Positions 45,476-56,787 of a DNA stretch of 64,000 nt are shown here, one piece after another. The stretch is from Chlamydomonas reinhardtii (taxonomy: Eukaryota > Chlorophyta > Chlorophyceae > Chlamydomonadales > Chlamydomonadaceae): contig NC_057015.1 in assembly GCF_000002595.2 (NCBI RefSeq), positions 2,676,952 to 2,740,951 on the forward strand, given 5' to 3'. Position 1 is the first letter of the stretch, and every line of letters begins with the position of its first letter. The notes under the pieces were generated by a model. The model was not told where the DNA came from and ran no database searches. It saw only the letters and a program-made list of their open reading frames with translations. The position numbers and the translations under genes were made by a program.

Positions 45476-48400
45476 ATGCGGCAAGGCTATCTGCTAGTAG
45501 CCCTTGTGGCCACAGCGCTGCTGGTGGGGTGCGGGCACGCCGAGGAGAGCACAACATCTGCGTCCTCGCCCGCACCCGCACCGAAGATAGCGACCCAGAC
45601 GATTAGCTTTGCGCCGTCTGTGGAGGTTGCTAATAACGATGATATCGACCCAACGGGTAAGGACAGCTGAGAAACTCGGCAGCCTAGGTGATCGAGAAGC
45701 AACTGCAATCCTGCATACCCCCCTGCTCTTACAATTGGCATAGGCAACTGCCTGATGGAGATTAAGAAGCACTGCGCGGACATCGAGGTCGGCGAAGGGC
45801 GGATTGCGGACTGTGTGAGCGACCTTATTGCTGAGGCGGAGGTCCAGGAGGTGGAGCCGGAAGGGGGTAGGTTTCCCCCGCGTCGGTACCCGCGGTAGCA
45901 CATGCGTACGCATGTCCAGACTCACCCGGTTCAGGGGGACCGAACGTCATATTGTTGGCGCAAGGCGGGCGGTCAGAGGGAGGGGGGCAGGCGTCACGTG
46001 CCCTGGATACACGCGTGGGGTCCGTAAACCCTCGCCATCCAGCACCAGAATGCGGCGGAAACCGGGGCTGGGACGGCGCCAACTCACGCTCTTGCTTCCC
46101 GTCTATGTTTTGCAGACACTGACCCTGTGGAAGTCACGGACGCCTGCCGCGAGGAGGTGTACCAGTACAAAATCAGCCGCAACTCGAACATCAACCGCAA
46201 CATTCCGCTGGGTGCGTAGCAACGGTGCTGGGGGGGGGTGCTTCGGTCGTACCGCCGTCGTTGCCTTCACGGCAGACGCATACTCGCGAGCGCGATCACT
46301 GCTACCCGTGGCAAGAGGAGCTGTTCCCGTGAGCAGCCACGGGAGACGGGGACGTTGGCGAGTCACTGAACTACTGCGCGGGTCTGGTGCCTGCAGCCAA
46401 GGCGTGCAAGGTGGACGCGGACAAGCACTGCAACATCACTTGGTTCTTCGGCTACAAGTCGGGCCAGATCATCTCCTGCCTGCGGTGGGTGCCGCGGGTG
46501 CAGACACCAGCACAGGCTCCAGCGCCACCGTTGCAGCAGCAGCATACTGCACTATCGTCAGTGCTGCACTTGGGAGGAATAGGGGATGGGTGTAATATCC
46601 CGTTTCCGACCACTTCTGTTGGCCACCGAGCGTGACCGCGCCGTCTGCGCGGTCCCTCCGTTCCCTCTCCATCCTTCTATCCCGCAAACCCCGCATTGCT
46701 AGGGCAACCGCTGCCCTGCGCTCCATTTGTGCACAACGCAACGCCACTGCACTGCAACCCCACCCATGACACAGCGAGGTGAAGGAGCTGCTGGCGCCGG
46801 CCTGCTCCAAGCAGATCTTCAAGCTGCAGTTGGACGCCGCCATTGATTTCCGCGCCGACCCGCAGCTGTACGAGAACTGCAAGGAGGACGCCTCCACGCT
46901 GTGCGAGGGCGTCAAGTTCGGAGGCGGCCGCGTGCAGGCCTGCCTGGTGAGACCGCTGCGGGGTGCTGTACTGCTATGATGCGCGCTGTGGAGCGCTTTG
47001 GGGGCAGTGTGCGGACACTGCGGCAGGAACGGGGTTGGCATGGCGCGGCAATGGGATGGGATGGCGTTGGGCGTGGGAAGGACGCGTGAAAGGACACAGC
47101 TGCTGCAAGAAAGCCCGGCGTGGGAAGGTGTGTGGACGCTGTAAGGCTGTCCGTGGTCTGACCTTTGCACCGCGCCACCTGCTGTGTCGTGTGCCGCTGC
47201 GCAGCGAGACCACCGCATGCAGCTGTCGTGGGGGTGCGAGGAGCAGCTGTTCAGGCAGGAGCTGGAGGACTCGGACGACATCCGCCTCAGCGTGCGACTG
47301 TACACGCGCTGCATCCGCGAGAAGCGCAAGTTCTGCGGCGAGGTGGCGCCCGGTGAGCGCTGGCTGCAGCGCTGGAGGCGGCGATGGCGGCGGCGACGGG
47401 GGCCGGAAGCTGTGGTGTGGGGATTGTGTGAGGGATAGACGGACGGGAAGAGGCGGCGGGTACGCGCGGGTGTGTCACGGACGGCTGCAGACACAAGCAG
47501 CGAGCCCGCAGAAGAGGCGGACACGTATCCAGTCATACAGGCCTCACTCGCACACCCCTTGCCTGCTGCCCTGATGCGGCCTCGCGCCCGCAACCACAGG
47601 CAGCGCGCGCGTGAAGGACTGCCTGGAGGCGCACCGCCACGACGACGGCTTCAGCGACGAGTGCCGCGGCGAGGTGGAGTCCATGATCGAGTCGCGCGTC
47701 CGCGACTTCCGCCTGGACTCGCGCCTGCGCACCACCTGCGAGTCCGACATCTACAACATGGTGGGTCATAGGGGGAGGGCTGGGGGAGGGGCGTTTTGGG
47801 GGGGCTGGGGGCGAGGGGCTGGGGGCGAGGGGCTGGGGGCGAGGGGCTGGGGGCGAAGGGCTGGGGGAGGGGCTGGGGGAGGGGCTGGGGGAGGGGCTGG
47901 GGGAGGTGCTGGGGGAGGGGCTGGAGGAGGGGCTGGGGGAGGGGTTGGGTGGAAGGCGGGGTAAGGGGCCGAGATGAGGTGGTGCCGGCGTGATGCTGGT
48001 GCGGGTGCTGGTGGATGGGTTCGGAGAGCAGGGAAAGGGCTGGTGGCGGGACTGGGGGAGTGCAAGGGTGAGGCGCCATGTGCGAGGGAGGGTGACTGCT
48101 GTGTGCTGACCCGCAGCGACTGCGCCTGACTTCCTGCTCCTCCTCCGCTGCTGCTGATGCCGCTGTCTGCAGTGCGCCTTCTTCGGCGATGTGGACACGC
48201 TGGACACGGAGGACACCTCGGTCATCCGCTGCCTGCAGGTGACCAGGGGGTTAACGTTGAACCAATCCCGTAAGGAACAGGATGATCAGGGGGTGTTGAA
48301 AGGGGGCTGAACGTTTCTGCATAGGACAGCGGGGCAGGAGGCACGCGGGTATGGCAGATGCGGCCGCAGGGTGGCCAGCGGCGGCCGGCTGGCGCCTGGG

Positions 48401-51400
48401 TCAGGCATTTGTGGGCATTCCCGGGGCGCATCATTGCCCTTTGTTCACATGAGTTGGAAACTAGAGCCACGTGTTACATCGCGTTGCGCCGTCACGCAGT
48501 TGCACACCTGTCGCCCCGCGCGGCCGAGCCCTTGCCCCCCTGGGTTTAGTTGGATGTTGAGTGAAATCCCGCCCGGTAACGATTTCTGTTTCCCCCAGGT
48601 TGCCTACCATCTGTACCTCCCCCCGCTACTCATGAATGTAACGTAACCCCTCCCCCACCTCGCCGCACAGGACTACATGAACGAGATCACCAGCCCCTCC
48701 TGCCGCTCCATGGTCCGCAAGTACAAGGAGCTGGCGGCGGAGGACATCCGCTTCGACGTGCCGCTGGCGGAGGCGTGCTTCGAGGACCGCCAGCGCCTGT
48801 GCGCCACCGTGCCCCCGGTAGGCCGGAAAGCGGGGGCAGGCGGGCTCGGGGACGAGGGGCTGCGGGCTGGAGGAGACGGCTGCGTACTGGGGCGGGTGGG
48901 AATGATGCGGCCTGCTGCCGTCCCCGTTGGGGGCTGCTCCCCGCCGGGACATACCAGCGCCAAGCGGGCTGCTGCTGCGACTTATGCTTGTGATATACTG
49001 CTTTCGGACACGCGTCTCAGGGCTACCGGGTAGTTTCACCCAGCCTAACATGGGTACCGCTTGCTGCCGGGCGCTTGTTGCAGGGCTCTGCCCGCGTCAT
49101 TCGCTGCCTGACCAACGGCCGCGACAAGCTGTCGCCGCTCTGCCGCGCCACCCTGTTTGACGAGGAGATCCGCTTCTCGGAGAACATCGACTTCCAGTAC
49201 CCTATGCGGGTGGGTGCGGCGGCCCGGGCAGCAGCCGTTAGGGCAACATGTCGTTTGCGCTGCAAGAGAATGCGCTATGGACGAGTCACGTGCAGCCACG
49301 TTCATGTGAAGGGTATACAGACTCGACTAGACACGGCGAGGCCAGGTGTAAGCATTTACAGGGCGGGGGCGCGAGTACCTGATTTGTGTGGCCGCGCGTG
49401 GGCTCATGCTGTGCAGGTGGCTTGCGCCAAGGAGCTCAAGCTGTTCTGCAAGGACGTGCCGCACGGCGAGGCGCGCGCCATCCGCTGCCTGCAGGTGCGG
49501 CTGGTGCCTGTGCTTCTTGCGCCTGTTTGCAACGGCTTTCGCCCGTCCCGGGCGGTGTTTCATCTGCTCACGGATTGCGAGGCACGTATGCGACACCGCT
49601 CAGCCAGCTGTGCGAAGCTCCCCACCCTACCCCTTCGTCCGCGCCCCCGCATCCGCAGGACCACAAGGGGGACACGGACTTTGGCAGGGACTGTAAGAAG
49701 GAGATCGAGTCCTATGAGCACGAGTCCGCCTCCGACTACCGCCTCAACTACCGCCTCAGCAAGGCGTGCCGCGACGACATCTCGGCGCTGTGCGCCAGCG
49801 TGTGCGCCGCCGAGGACGGCTCGGTGAGTGGGCGCACGCTAGCTACACACCGCCACATGCATTGTGCACACACAGGTCTGCCTGGCGCTGTGCCCATCAC
49901 CGCAAGCGGCCAAGCGGTAGCCGCATGCCGCTGTCGCTTGAAAGCTTCAACACGGGCTACCGCCGCTGCCGTGCCCTGTTGGCGCAGACCTGCGGCGGCA
50001 CCGTGCTGCGCTGCCTGACGGAGCGCAAGGACGAGATCAAGAACGACGCCTGCGAGCAGGAGGTGCTGTACTTTGAGAAGATGGAGGTGTCCAACTTCAA
50101 CAACGACGTCATCCTGGCCGCCGCCTGCCGCGAGGACGTGCAGAGACTCTGCCCTAACACCCAGCCCGGTGAGTGAGCCGCGTCCTCTCCGGCTGCTGCG
50201 GCGGCGGCTTCCTGGGCGCCTCGGCCTTCTGCAAGCCGGCCACGGCACGTCCGGGACCGTACAGCTGACCCCATGACTGCCCTGCCAAACCGCATCTTCC
50301 CGCCCGGGAAGACTTGTGACGTGGTGGGCTTTCTGATCATGCCGGGACTTCTTTGTCCGGCTCGTGCATGCACCCCTCCATGACTCCATTTTCCATGGGT
50401 GGCTACGCCCCTTACGCCCGATTCTCGCCGTGCCTGCAAATGGCGCCCACGCAGGCGAGGGCCGCATGCACGAGTGCCTGCGCGCGCACCGCTCCGAGCT
50501 GTCCGACACCTGCCGCAAGGAGGAGCTGCTGCTGGAGGAGCAGGAGGCCGAGAACGTGGAGCTGCGCCCCGGCCTGCTGCGCACCTGCCGCAGCGAGCGC
50601 CGCACCTTCTGCGGCTCCGTGCAGCCGGGCCAGGCGCGCGTGTTCCGCTGCCTGGCGGAGAAGATGAGCGACCCCGACTTCGGCGAGAGCTGCCGCTCCG
50701 AGATCATCGACAAGCTGCAGCGCCGCCAGGCCAACTGGAAGCTGGACCCCACGCTGCGCAAGTCCTGCAAGTGCGTGGGCCGTGGGGCGGGGTTGTAGAT
50801 ACCAGCCCAAACTAAACCAAACTCAATGCAATAGAGCGAGGAGGAGAGCGTGGCCTATGCTTGACAACGGAGTGGCACGCGACAGTGGTCCCAGGGGTGG
50901 GGGTGCGGGGTGCGGGTGTGGGGCAGTGGGCATACAGCGCTGTGTTGCTGAACTGCCGCAGCTGGATCCGGAACCTTGTCCACTCTGTGTCCGCTGTTCC
51001 TCCGCCACCCTCGTGTGCCACGCTGACGCCGCCACCTCATCCCGGTGCCGGCCGCGGCCGCCATCGCGCAGGTCGGCGGTGCAGCAGCTGTGCGCCGCCG
51101 AGGACAGCGCCGCCAGCGAGCAGGGCCTGGTGTACAAGTGCCTGGTGTCGCACTACATGGACGTGGACGAGGGCTGCCAGAAGGAGCTGGGCCGCGCCGT
51201 GCACATGGCCTTCTTCGTGTGGAAGGAGGGCGCCATCCTCACCAGCGAGTGCGACGCCGACGTGAAGACGCTGTGCCTGGCCTCGCGCCCCAACATGGCA
51301 ACCACGCCCGGCGCCGTGGGCCAGTGCCTGGCCGCCAAGGTGGGCTGGGCTGGCAAGGAGTACATCGTGGGAGCCCATCGGCGTTGTAAAGGATGCCGAC

Positions 51401-52189
51401 GCGTACGCCGTTCACCGTGTCACGGATGACCCTGTTATGGCTTCGCCAGGATCCGTCTCGTGTGTGCAAATGGGCTGGCTTGGCTGCCGCCTGCGCACTC
51501 GGCACTCGCCCTTCAGCAATCAGCATGGGAGCTTGCTCCTGCCGGTCCCGCACCTGCCGTGTCGAACCCGGCCCCCTGCCTGCTTGTCCTGCTGCTGCAG
51601 CTGGAGGAGGGCACCAAGTCCGGCACGGCGCTGCTGAGCGACAAGTGCCTGCCGCTGGTGGACGTGGCGGAGCCGCCCAACATGAAGCAGGCGTTTGAGG
51701 CCGGCCTCACCGTGGCGCTGCTGCAGAGCCAGCTGTCGGCGGTGGAGAGCACCACCGGACTCACCATGCTCAAGCGCGACACGCAGGGCAACGCGCAGGT
51801 GCGGCTGAGGCAGGCGACTGCCAACACAAAGCAGCCGATATTCAGCTGTTGAGACTACCCCACTTAGCGTGGAGGAGGGATAGGGACGCTCGGGCATGAA
51901 TGGCTGCGATCAGTAGTGTGAGGGGCAGGGTCGAAAAGACTGCGAAAGCTTGTGAACAATCACAGCCCGCAACTTGTGATGGCGCTACAAGCTCGCCCTG
52001 CGCCTTGCTTGCCCCTCCCTGTGTGAACTTGCGCAGGCGCTGACGCTGACTGGCTGGACGGCGCTGATGGGCATTGCCTCCATGGTGCTGCTAGTGCTTT
52101 GGGGCGCCAACTATGCCTGGCGCCAGTACCGCGGCATCCCCGATCAGTCCGACTACACGCTGGTCGTCAAGGGCAAGGGCCGCCGCTAA
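45476..52189 (+). CDS. GLG1: Golgi apparatus protein 1 (GLG1/ESL-1/MG-160 type) cysteine-rich membrane protein
   Basis: Seventeen exons close in phase (first 45476-45656, last 52037-52189) to 888 residues. A signal peptide (MRQGYLLVALVATALLVGCG) is followed by a short Ser/Pro region, then a long array of Cys-rich GLG1 repeats. Each has the pattern C...DI..LC......G.(A/R)...CL....DKL...C, for example CKVDADKHCN, ENCKEDASTLC, FEDRQRLCATV, CAKELKLFCKDV, CREDVQRLCPNT and CRSERRTFCGSV. A single membrane span (LMGIASMVLLVLWGANYAW, about 847-865) and a short basic cytosolic tail ending KGKGRR complete a type I topology. Animal GLG1 has 16 repeats; this one is shorter. Family members reside in the Golgi and bind growth-factor or selectin ligands; the algal ligand is unknown. 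Introns carry three introner-like modules and a G-rich minisatellite. Confidence 0.95.
47765..47960 (+). repeat. G-rich minisatellite in GLG1 intron
   Basis: Tandem GGGGGCGAGGGGCT units change into GGGGGAGGGGCT units, about fifteen in all, in the intron after 47760. Dense runs of three to five G on the transcribed-sense strand suit G-quadruplex formation. Confidence 0.93.
48248..48277 (+). repeat. Introner-like 5' module in GLG1 intron
   Basis: GGGTTAACGTTGAACCAATC then CCGTAAGGAA, starting 9 bases after the donor at 48239. It is identical to 29162-29191, which lies in the opposite sense near an acceptor. Confidence 0.85.
48627..48650 (+). repeat. Introner-like 3' module in the same GLG1 intron
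   Basis: CTACTCATGAATGTAACGTA ACCC, followed by a C-rich tract and the acceptor at 48670. This is the one intron (48239-48670) in which both a 5' and a 3' module are visible. Confidence 0.75.
50343..50377 (+). repeat. Introner-like 3' module in GLG1 intron
   Basis: CGGGACTTCTTTGTCCGGCT then CGTGCATGCACCCCT, about 75 bases before the acceptor at 50454. Close to 21999-22033. Confidence 0.7.
50787..50821 (+). repeat. Introner-like 5' module, copy 3
   Basis: CGGGGTTGTAGATACCAGCC then CAAACTAAACCAAA, 16 bases after the donor at 50771. It shares its first 35 bases with copies at 30 and 36049 and then diverges. Confidence 0.8.
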
Positions 52190-52872
52190 AAGCGCGCCTT
52201 TGCTAAGCTGCTTCAACGGATGTGTGGCAGCACGTGTAGCAGCAGCATGCATATGTCAAGCGTGGTTACATGGATGAGAGTGCGCAAGGGGGTGAAGGGG
52301 GTGGGCCCGTATGCTGACGCAGGCCGCAGGTTGGACGGCAAGCGATGACCGATGGGGTCACGAGGTGTGATGGGCTGAAGACGTGCGACGTGTGTTGCTT
52401 CGTGTGTGGCGCTGCATGTGATCGGGTTAAACTGAGTAGAAAGGCGGGATACGTTAAATGTGCGTATGTGGAGGCTAAACAGCGGCGCTAGCATGCGGAT
52501 GAAGGAACCTGTTTGTGACGTCGGGTTGTAGCGGGTCCTCTGCACGTCGGCACCAGGCACGAAGCCGGCCCTGGTGCCTGTCTGACCGGTAGCGGTTGTA
52601 TGTCCCAGTCTTGGACGTGCCAGCGTGCGCAAGTGCTCCTACTCTTGTAACAACATACCTTGTATTTCTGGCACTGCAGACGGCGTGGTTAGCGGAAAGC
52701 CGAAGCTTTCCACACCTGGCACACACCACGATTGGTTTATAAAGCCCAGCAGCATGCAGCCCGACTCCGCTAGTTAGTATGTTTCCACGTTCTAAACATT
52801 ATTTCATACATCGCACTGGTAACACAGTCGGCAGGCTGAGATCTACTCACGCGTAACAACCGGTTTTGCAAA
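52190..52872. other. 3' UTR of GLG1 and spacer
   Basis: TGTAA at 52646-52650 fits the end of the GLG1 transcript (3' UTR about 460 bases). The next 220 bases are less GC-rich (GATTGGTTTATAAAGCCCAG at about 52731) and probably form the promoter of the following gene; TTTATAAA is a plausible TATA box about 135 bases before its start codon. Confidence 0.6.
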
Positions 52873-55717
52873 ATGCGCGGAGGTTGCGCGCTAGTAGCGC
52901 TTTGCATAGTCCTGGCACCACATGCCTTCGCACAACCAACTGATGCCATTGACGCATTATTTGCCTGGGTTCGTCAGCTTGGCGGGACGGTGAGGCGGGA
53001 CGGTGAACCAAACGTCGAGCACTCTGGCATTTGGCGCCAATTGCCCATAATCAAATCCGTTGCTTTGTAGATCAATGCGGAGGTGAAGGTAAACAAGGAT
53101 GGCTTCCGAGGCCTCTTTGCGAGTCAGGACATCCCTGAGAATGGCACCATCGCAAGTATCCCTGCTGCGGCCATCATGAACGTTGGCGGCCTGAACGAAA
53201 GTTTTGCGGTGAGATTTGCGAGGCGGGGGCCGAGTCGCAGACTGAGTTGGACCGTCCCGTAAGCGGGTTGTTTGGGGGGCGTGTCTTTGCTGACACCCCC
53301 TCGCGTGGTAAGCGGGGCCCTTTGATCCTGGCGTACCGGGGTTGGAGACGCAATAGAGAGGCATTGAAATGGTCTGTGGCATACGTGGTGGTCAGGCTGT
53401 TGACAGGCACTTGAAGGTCAAGGGGGGGGGGTCACGTCTCTGGTTGGGAAGATGCACTTACGACCTCAACGCCTGCGACTGCGCCCGCAGGTGCCCACGC
53501 TCATGGTGCTGCGTGAGTTCAAGGACCCCAACACGTAAGGAACACATATGCACTAATTTAGTCCTTCATTGAAATAGGCGCGCGTGCATGTGCACGTGCG
53601 AACGTGGAGTCGTGTCGGGGTGCGGCAACAGCCTCGTCTGGCGGAATCCACGGGTTGACGGCAACCTGCTCAGACCACCCATCGTACCCCTAGCCCGATC
53701 CATGAGAACCTGTGCCACCGGCACGCACGCTGCTGTGTCACTCGGGTCCGCTGCTCCTCACAGCCGCTTCGCTCCGTACACGGCCATGTGGCCGGCGCCG
53801 GACGGTCTGGTGAACTCGTGCAACATGCATGAGAAGTACATTAAGATGTGGAAGAGCGAGTACTGGGTACGTCTAAGCGGCCAGGGGCAGGATCCAGAGT
53901 GTCCAAGGGGTCGGGGCGCCGTCCTGCGCTGCAGGCGGCAGGGAACACCTGCGAGCGGCATTGCACGCAGCACAGCTGCCGGCTGCGCGCCCCTCTCTTT
54001 CCTAGGCGCGCCCCTCCAAACCGCCACGCAACGCAACACGGCGCTGTGCACATCCCGCGTGCCGTCGTGCCGCGCCTCCTGAACCTGCAGGAGCGCAACC
54101 AGCGCGACTGGCAATACCACCTGGAGTCGCTGCACAAGGGCACCCTCAACCCGGACATTGAGTACACCATTGCGGAGGTGGTGGGCAACACGCCCGTCAG
54201 CATTGAAGACCTCCAGTACGCCTGCGCCATTGTAAGCCGTGGGATGGGCATTGCGATGGGGATGGGCTCTCGCTGCGTCGTGTTGCAGCAACGGCAACAG
54301 GACAGGGAGACATGGCAGATCATGGCCGTGTATAGTGGGCACGTCAGGAGCATCGAGCGGGGGCCAGGACGAGAAAGATTACCAAGGCCTTGACGTAGTG
54401 CGTGTTTGCCCGGGATGCCTCTCGCGGCGCCGCCCCTCACGCGCAGTCGTCCACACGCTATGTGTCCACGTCGCGGCGGCAGCGGCTGCTCATGGCGCCG
54501 ATCTTCGACCTGGCCAACCACGACCGCGACTGCCTGCACCTGCTAGGACCCTACGACGTTTCTGACTTCCTGACCTTCCTGGCGGGCGCACCCCTCAAGA
54601 AGGGAGACGAGGTACGAGCTACGGGATTGGAGCACATGCACCTCGATGCGCACGGGGGCTAACAGCTGAAGTGATGAATCGATGTGGCTCAGGCAGCGCA
54701 AAGCTGTCGAGCAAGACTGGTATATGGTGTGTGCGTGGAGGTTCGGCGCGCTTCCTATGGTTGCTTGGCGATGCGTCGCTGACTCGCCAAATAAAACTTG
54801 TCTCACGTGGCACGCAGATCTGCTACAGCTACGGCGCGCTGCGTGACGATTACGCTGTGGCGCACTACGGGTGAGGCAGGCGGCGATGCGGTTGATGCAT
54901 GTGACACGGCTTTTATTTGCAGCGCTGCCACAGCCTGCGGTCACTGGATGCGGGGGGGGGGGGGGGCAGGCTTGTGACTGGGCCACGAGTGCGGGGCCGA
55001 CTTTGCAGGGCTGCCCCTGCGACTGAGCTACCGTATGCAGCAACATGGACCATGGGCTGTGGCGCTACCCATTGCACGGCCGTCCGCCATTCCCCAACGC
55101 TGCCACCTGCACATTGTCCCGCCCTCCCCCCTCCCAGCTTCCTGCCCCGGCTGGAGTACCCTCCCCGACTGGCGCTGGTGGACCACCCCGACCAGGACCC
55201 CGCCAGCTACTCGCACGATCAGCCGCCCTCGGAGCAGCCTTTCACAGGTGGGCAGACGTGGCGCGTGAGCAGCCCGGCGCTGCTGCCACTTGGGCCACTC
55301 GGGCAGACATGCCGTGTGGCGCTGGTCGGGGTCCGCCTGCGGCAGGCCCTGTGTCGTCCAGCGCCATCAACCGAGTGCGCCCCTCGTTTGTCCCTTCTGC
55401 CACTCCCAGTCCAATGCGGGCCGTCGCTCCCCAGCACGCCCCGCCCTGCACGCCCACCTCCCGCTTACCCGCACACACCTGCCCACCCACCTTGATCCCC
55501 TGCCGCAGGCACGCCCGAGGAGATGCGTACTGAGATGGAGCGGCTGCTGGCCATCTACCGCCAGGTCAAGGCCCTGCCCGACTCGCTGCCGCCGCAGCCC
55601 AAGGGCACCGACTACACCTACGACCTGATGAAGGAGCTGGAGGCGCGCCGCCTGGCCGCGCTGGAGTGGCACATCAGCGACCTGGCGTCCAAGCTGGGCA
55701 CCAAGGCGGAGCTGTGA
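52873..55717 (+). CDS. Secretory-pathway SET-domain protein
   Basis: Nine exons (52873-52989, 53071-53208, 53491-53534, 53764-53866, 54091-54231, 54399-54611, 54818-54870, 55138-55247, 55509-55717) encode 375 residues. Residues 1-21 (MRGGCALVALCIVLAPHAFA) are a clear signal peptide. The LSMT-like SET fold follows: ALFAWVRQLGGTINAEV, GFRGLFASQDIPENGTIASI, APIFDLANHDRD with Asn221-His222, and ICYSYGALRDDYAVAHYGFLP with the catalytic-type Tyr. The usual N-E-L-L before the last tyrosine is replaced by D-D-Y-A. The C-terminal part is helical and charged (EEMRTEMERLLAIYRQ) and ends GTKAEL, which is not a canonical HDEL/KDEL retention signal. SET enzymes normally act in the nucleus, cytosol or plastid, so a secretory location is unusual. 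Activity and substrate are unknown. Confidence 0.88.
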
Positions 55718-56787
55718 GCTAGCTGGGCGAGCAACGGATTGCGGTACCGGCTTGCAGTGCCTGCGCTGCGGTGTGCATGGCGGGATAGGAGCAGCAGGCT
55801 GCATGGGGACCAGTAGGGGCCAGCGGCTACATGTACGGTATGATTAGGTCTGGGCAGGCTGCGAGTGAGCCGATCGTACTGTCTAGGCCAGCACTCGTCG
55901 CGTATGTGCTCGAATCGGCAATGGGTGGTGGCGGGACTGTTGAGCGTGAGCGTCCGAGCAGATGTGTGGGTTTCGGCGGCGCGACCTCCGCAACTCGAAC
56001 GGCTTAAAAATGTCTTGCTGCTTCGGCCCATTGCCCAGGCAGCTTGCAACCGGTGTAGTGTATCTGATGGCTTCGAACATCTCGACAGGCAGCATCGTGG
56101 TCTAGGCATGCTGCATCTTGTATCAGTCATCGACTTGACTGCAGATCACCACTTCGTCGCCTGGATCAGTATGATTCAATGGTATGAAGAATGCAAGCGA
56201 ATTTGCATCTTGCTGTAAGAGACACAGTCAATCGTGCAAGGGGCCTTGTACAGTGCAACCGGGCCGAGCTTGTGTCTGAGGCTCTGAGCAGCTCGTGTGA
56301 GCACGTGCGGACGTGCCATGAGCGGTGTGCCTACTGTGCAATCGAAGTGCATTGGCACGATTCTGTACGCGCGGACTTAGGGGAATGCTGGTGTGCTACC
56401 AATGCAACTGCCTAGGGCCGAGGAATTTCAAGTTCTCTGGTACCCAACACTCGCACGGACTATCCTTGCGTGCGGAGGAGGGGTGAAAGGTGCGTGTCAC
56501 AGACCCCATGCGGCTGCACTCCGGAGCTCACCAGCACAATGGCACCCGCTATCTGTTATCCTAGCATGACTTCAAGTAAGCAAGGCACGCATGCTACTAC
56601 GTGATATAGAGGAGCCAGTGGCATTCTCGCGCGCAGTCGCTGCATACTCAAAGTAGCAGTTTGCTAGCAATTTTGATAGCATGAAAAGAAGTATGAAATA
56701 GTCTGGCCGGACTGCAAGACCAGCGCTGCACCGAGCGAGCCGGCAAAATTGCACTTGCCAACAGCGGGCGGATAGGCGCGAGCAGCC
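55718..56787. other. 3' UTR of the SET gene and promoter of PRP38
   Basis: A TGTAA at 56214-56218 probably ends the SET transcript. The last 400 bases are relatively AT-rich (for example 56640-56705) and precede the PRP38 start. No coding signal is seen. Confidence 0.5.
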
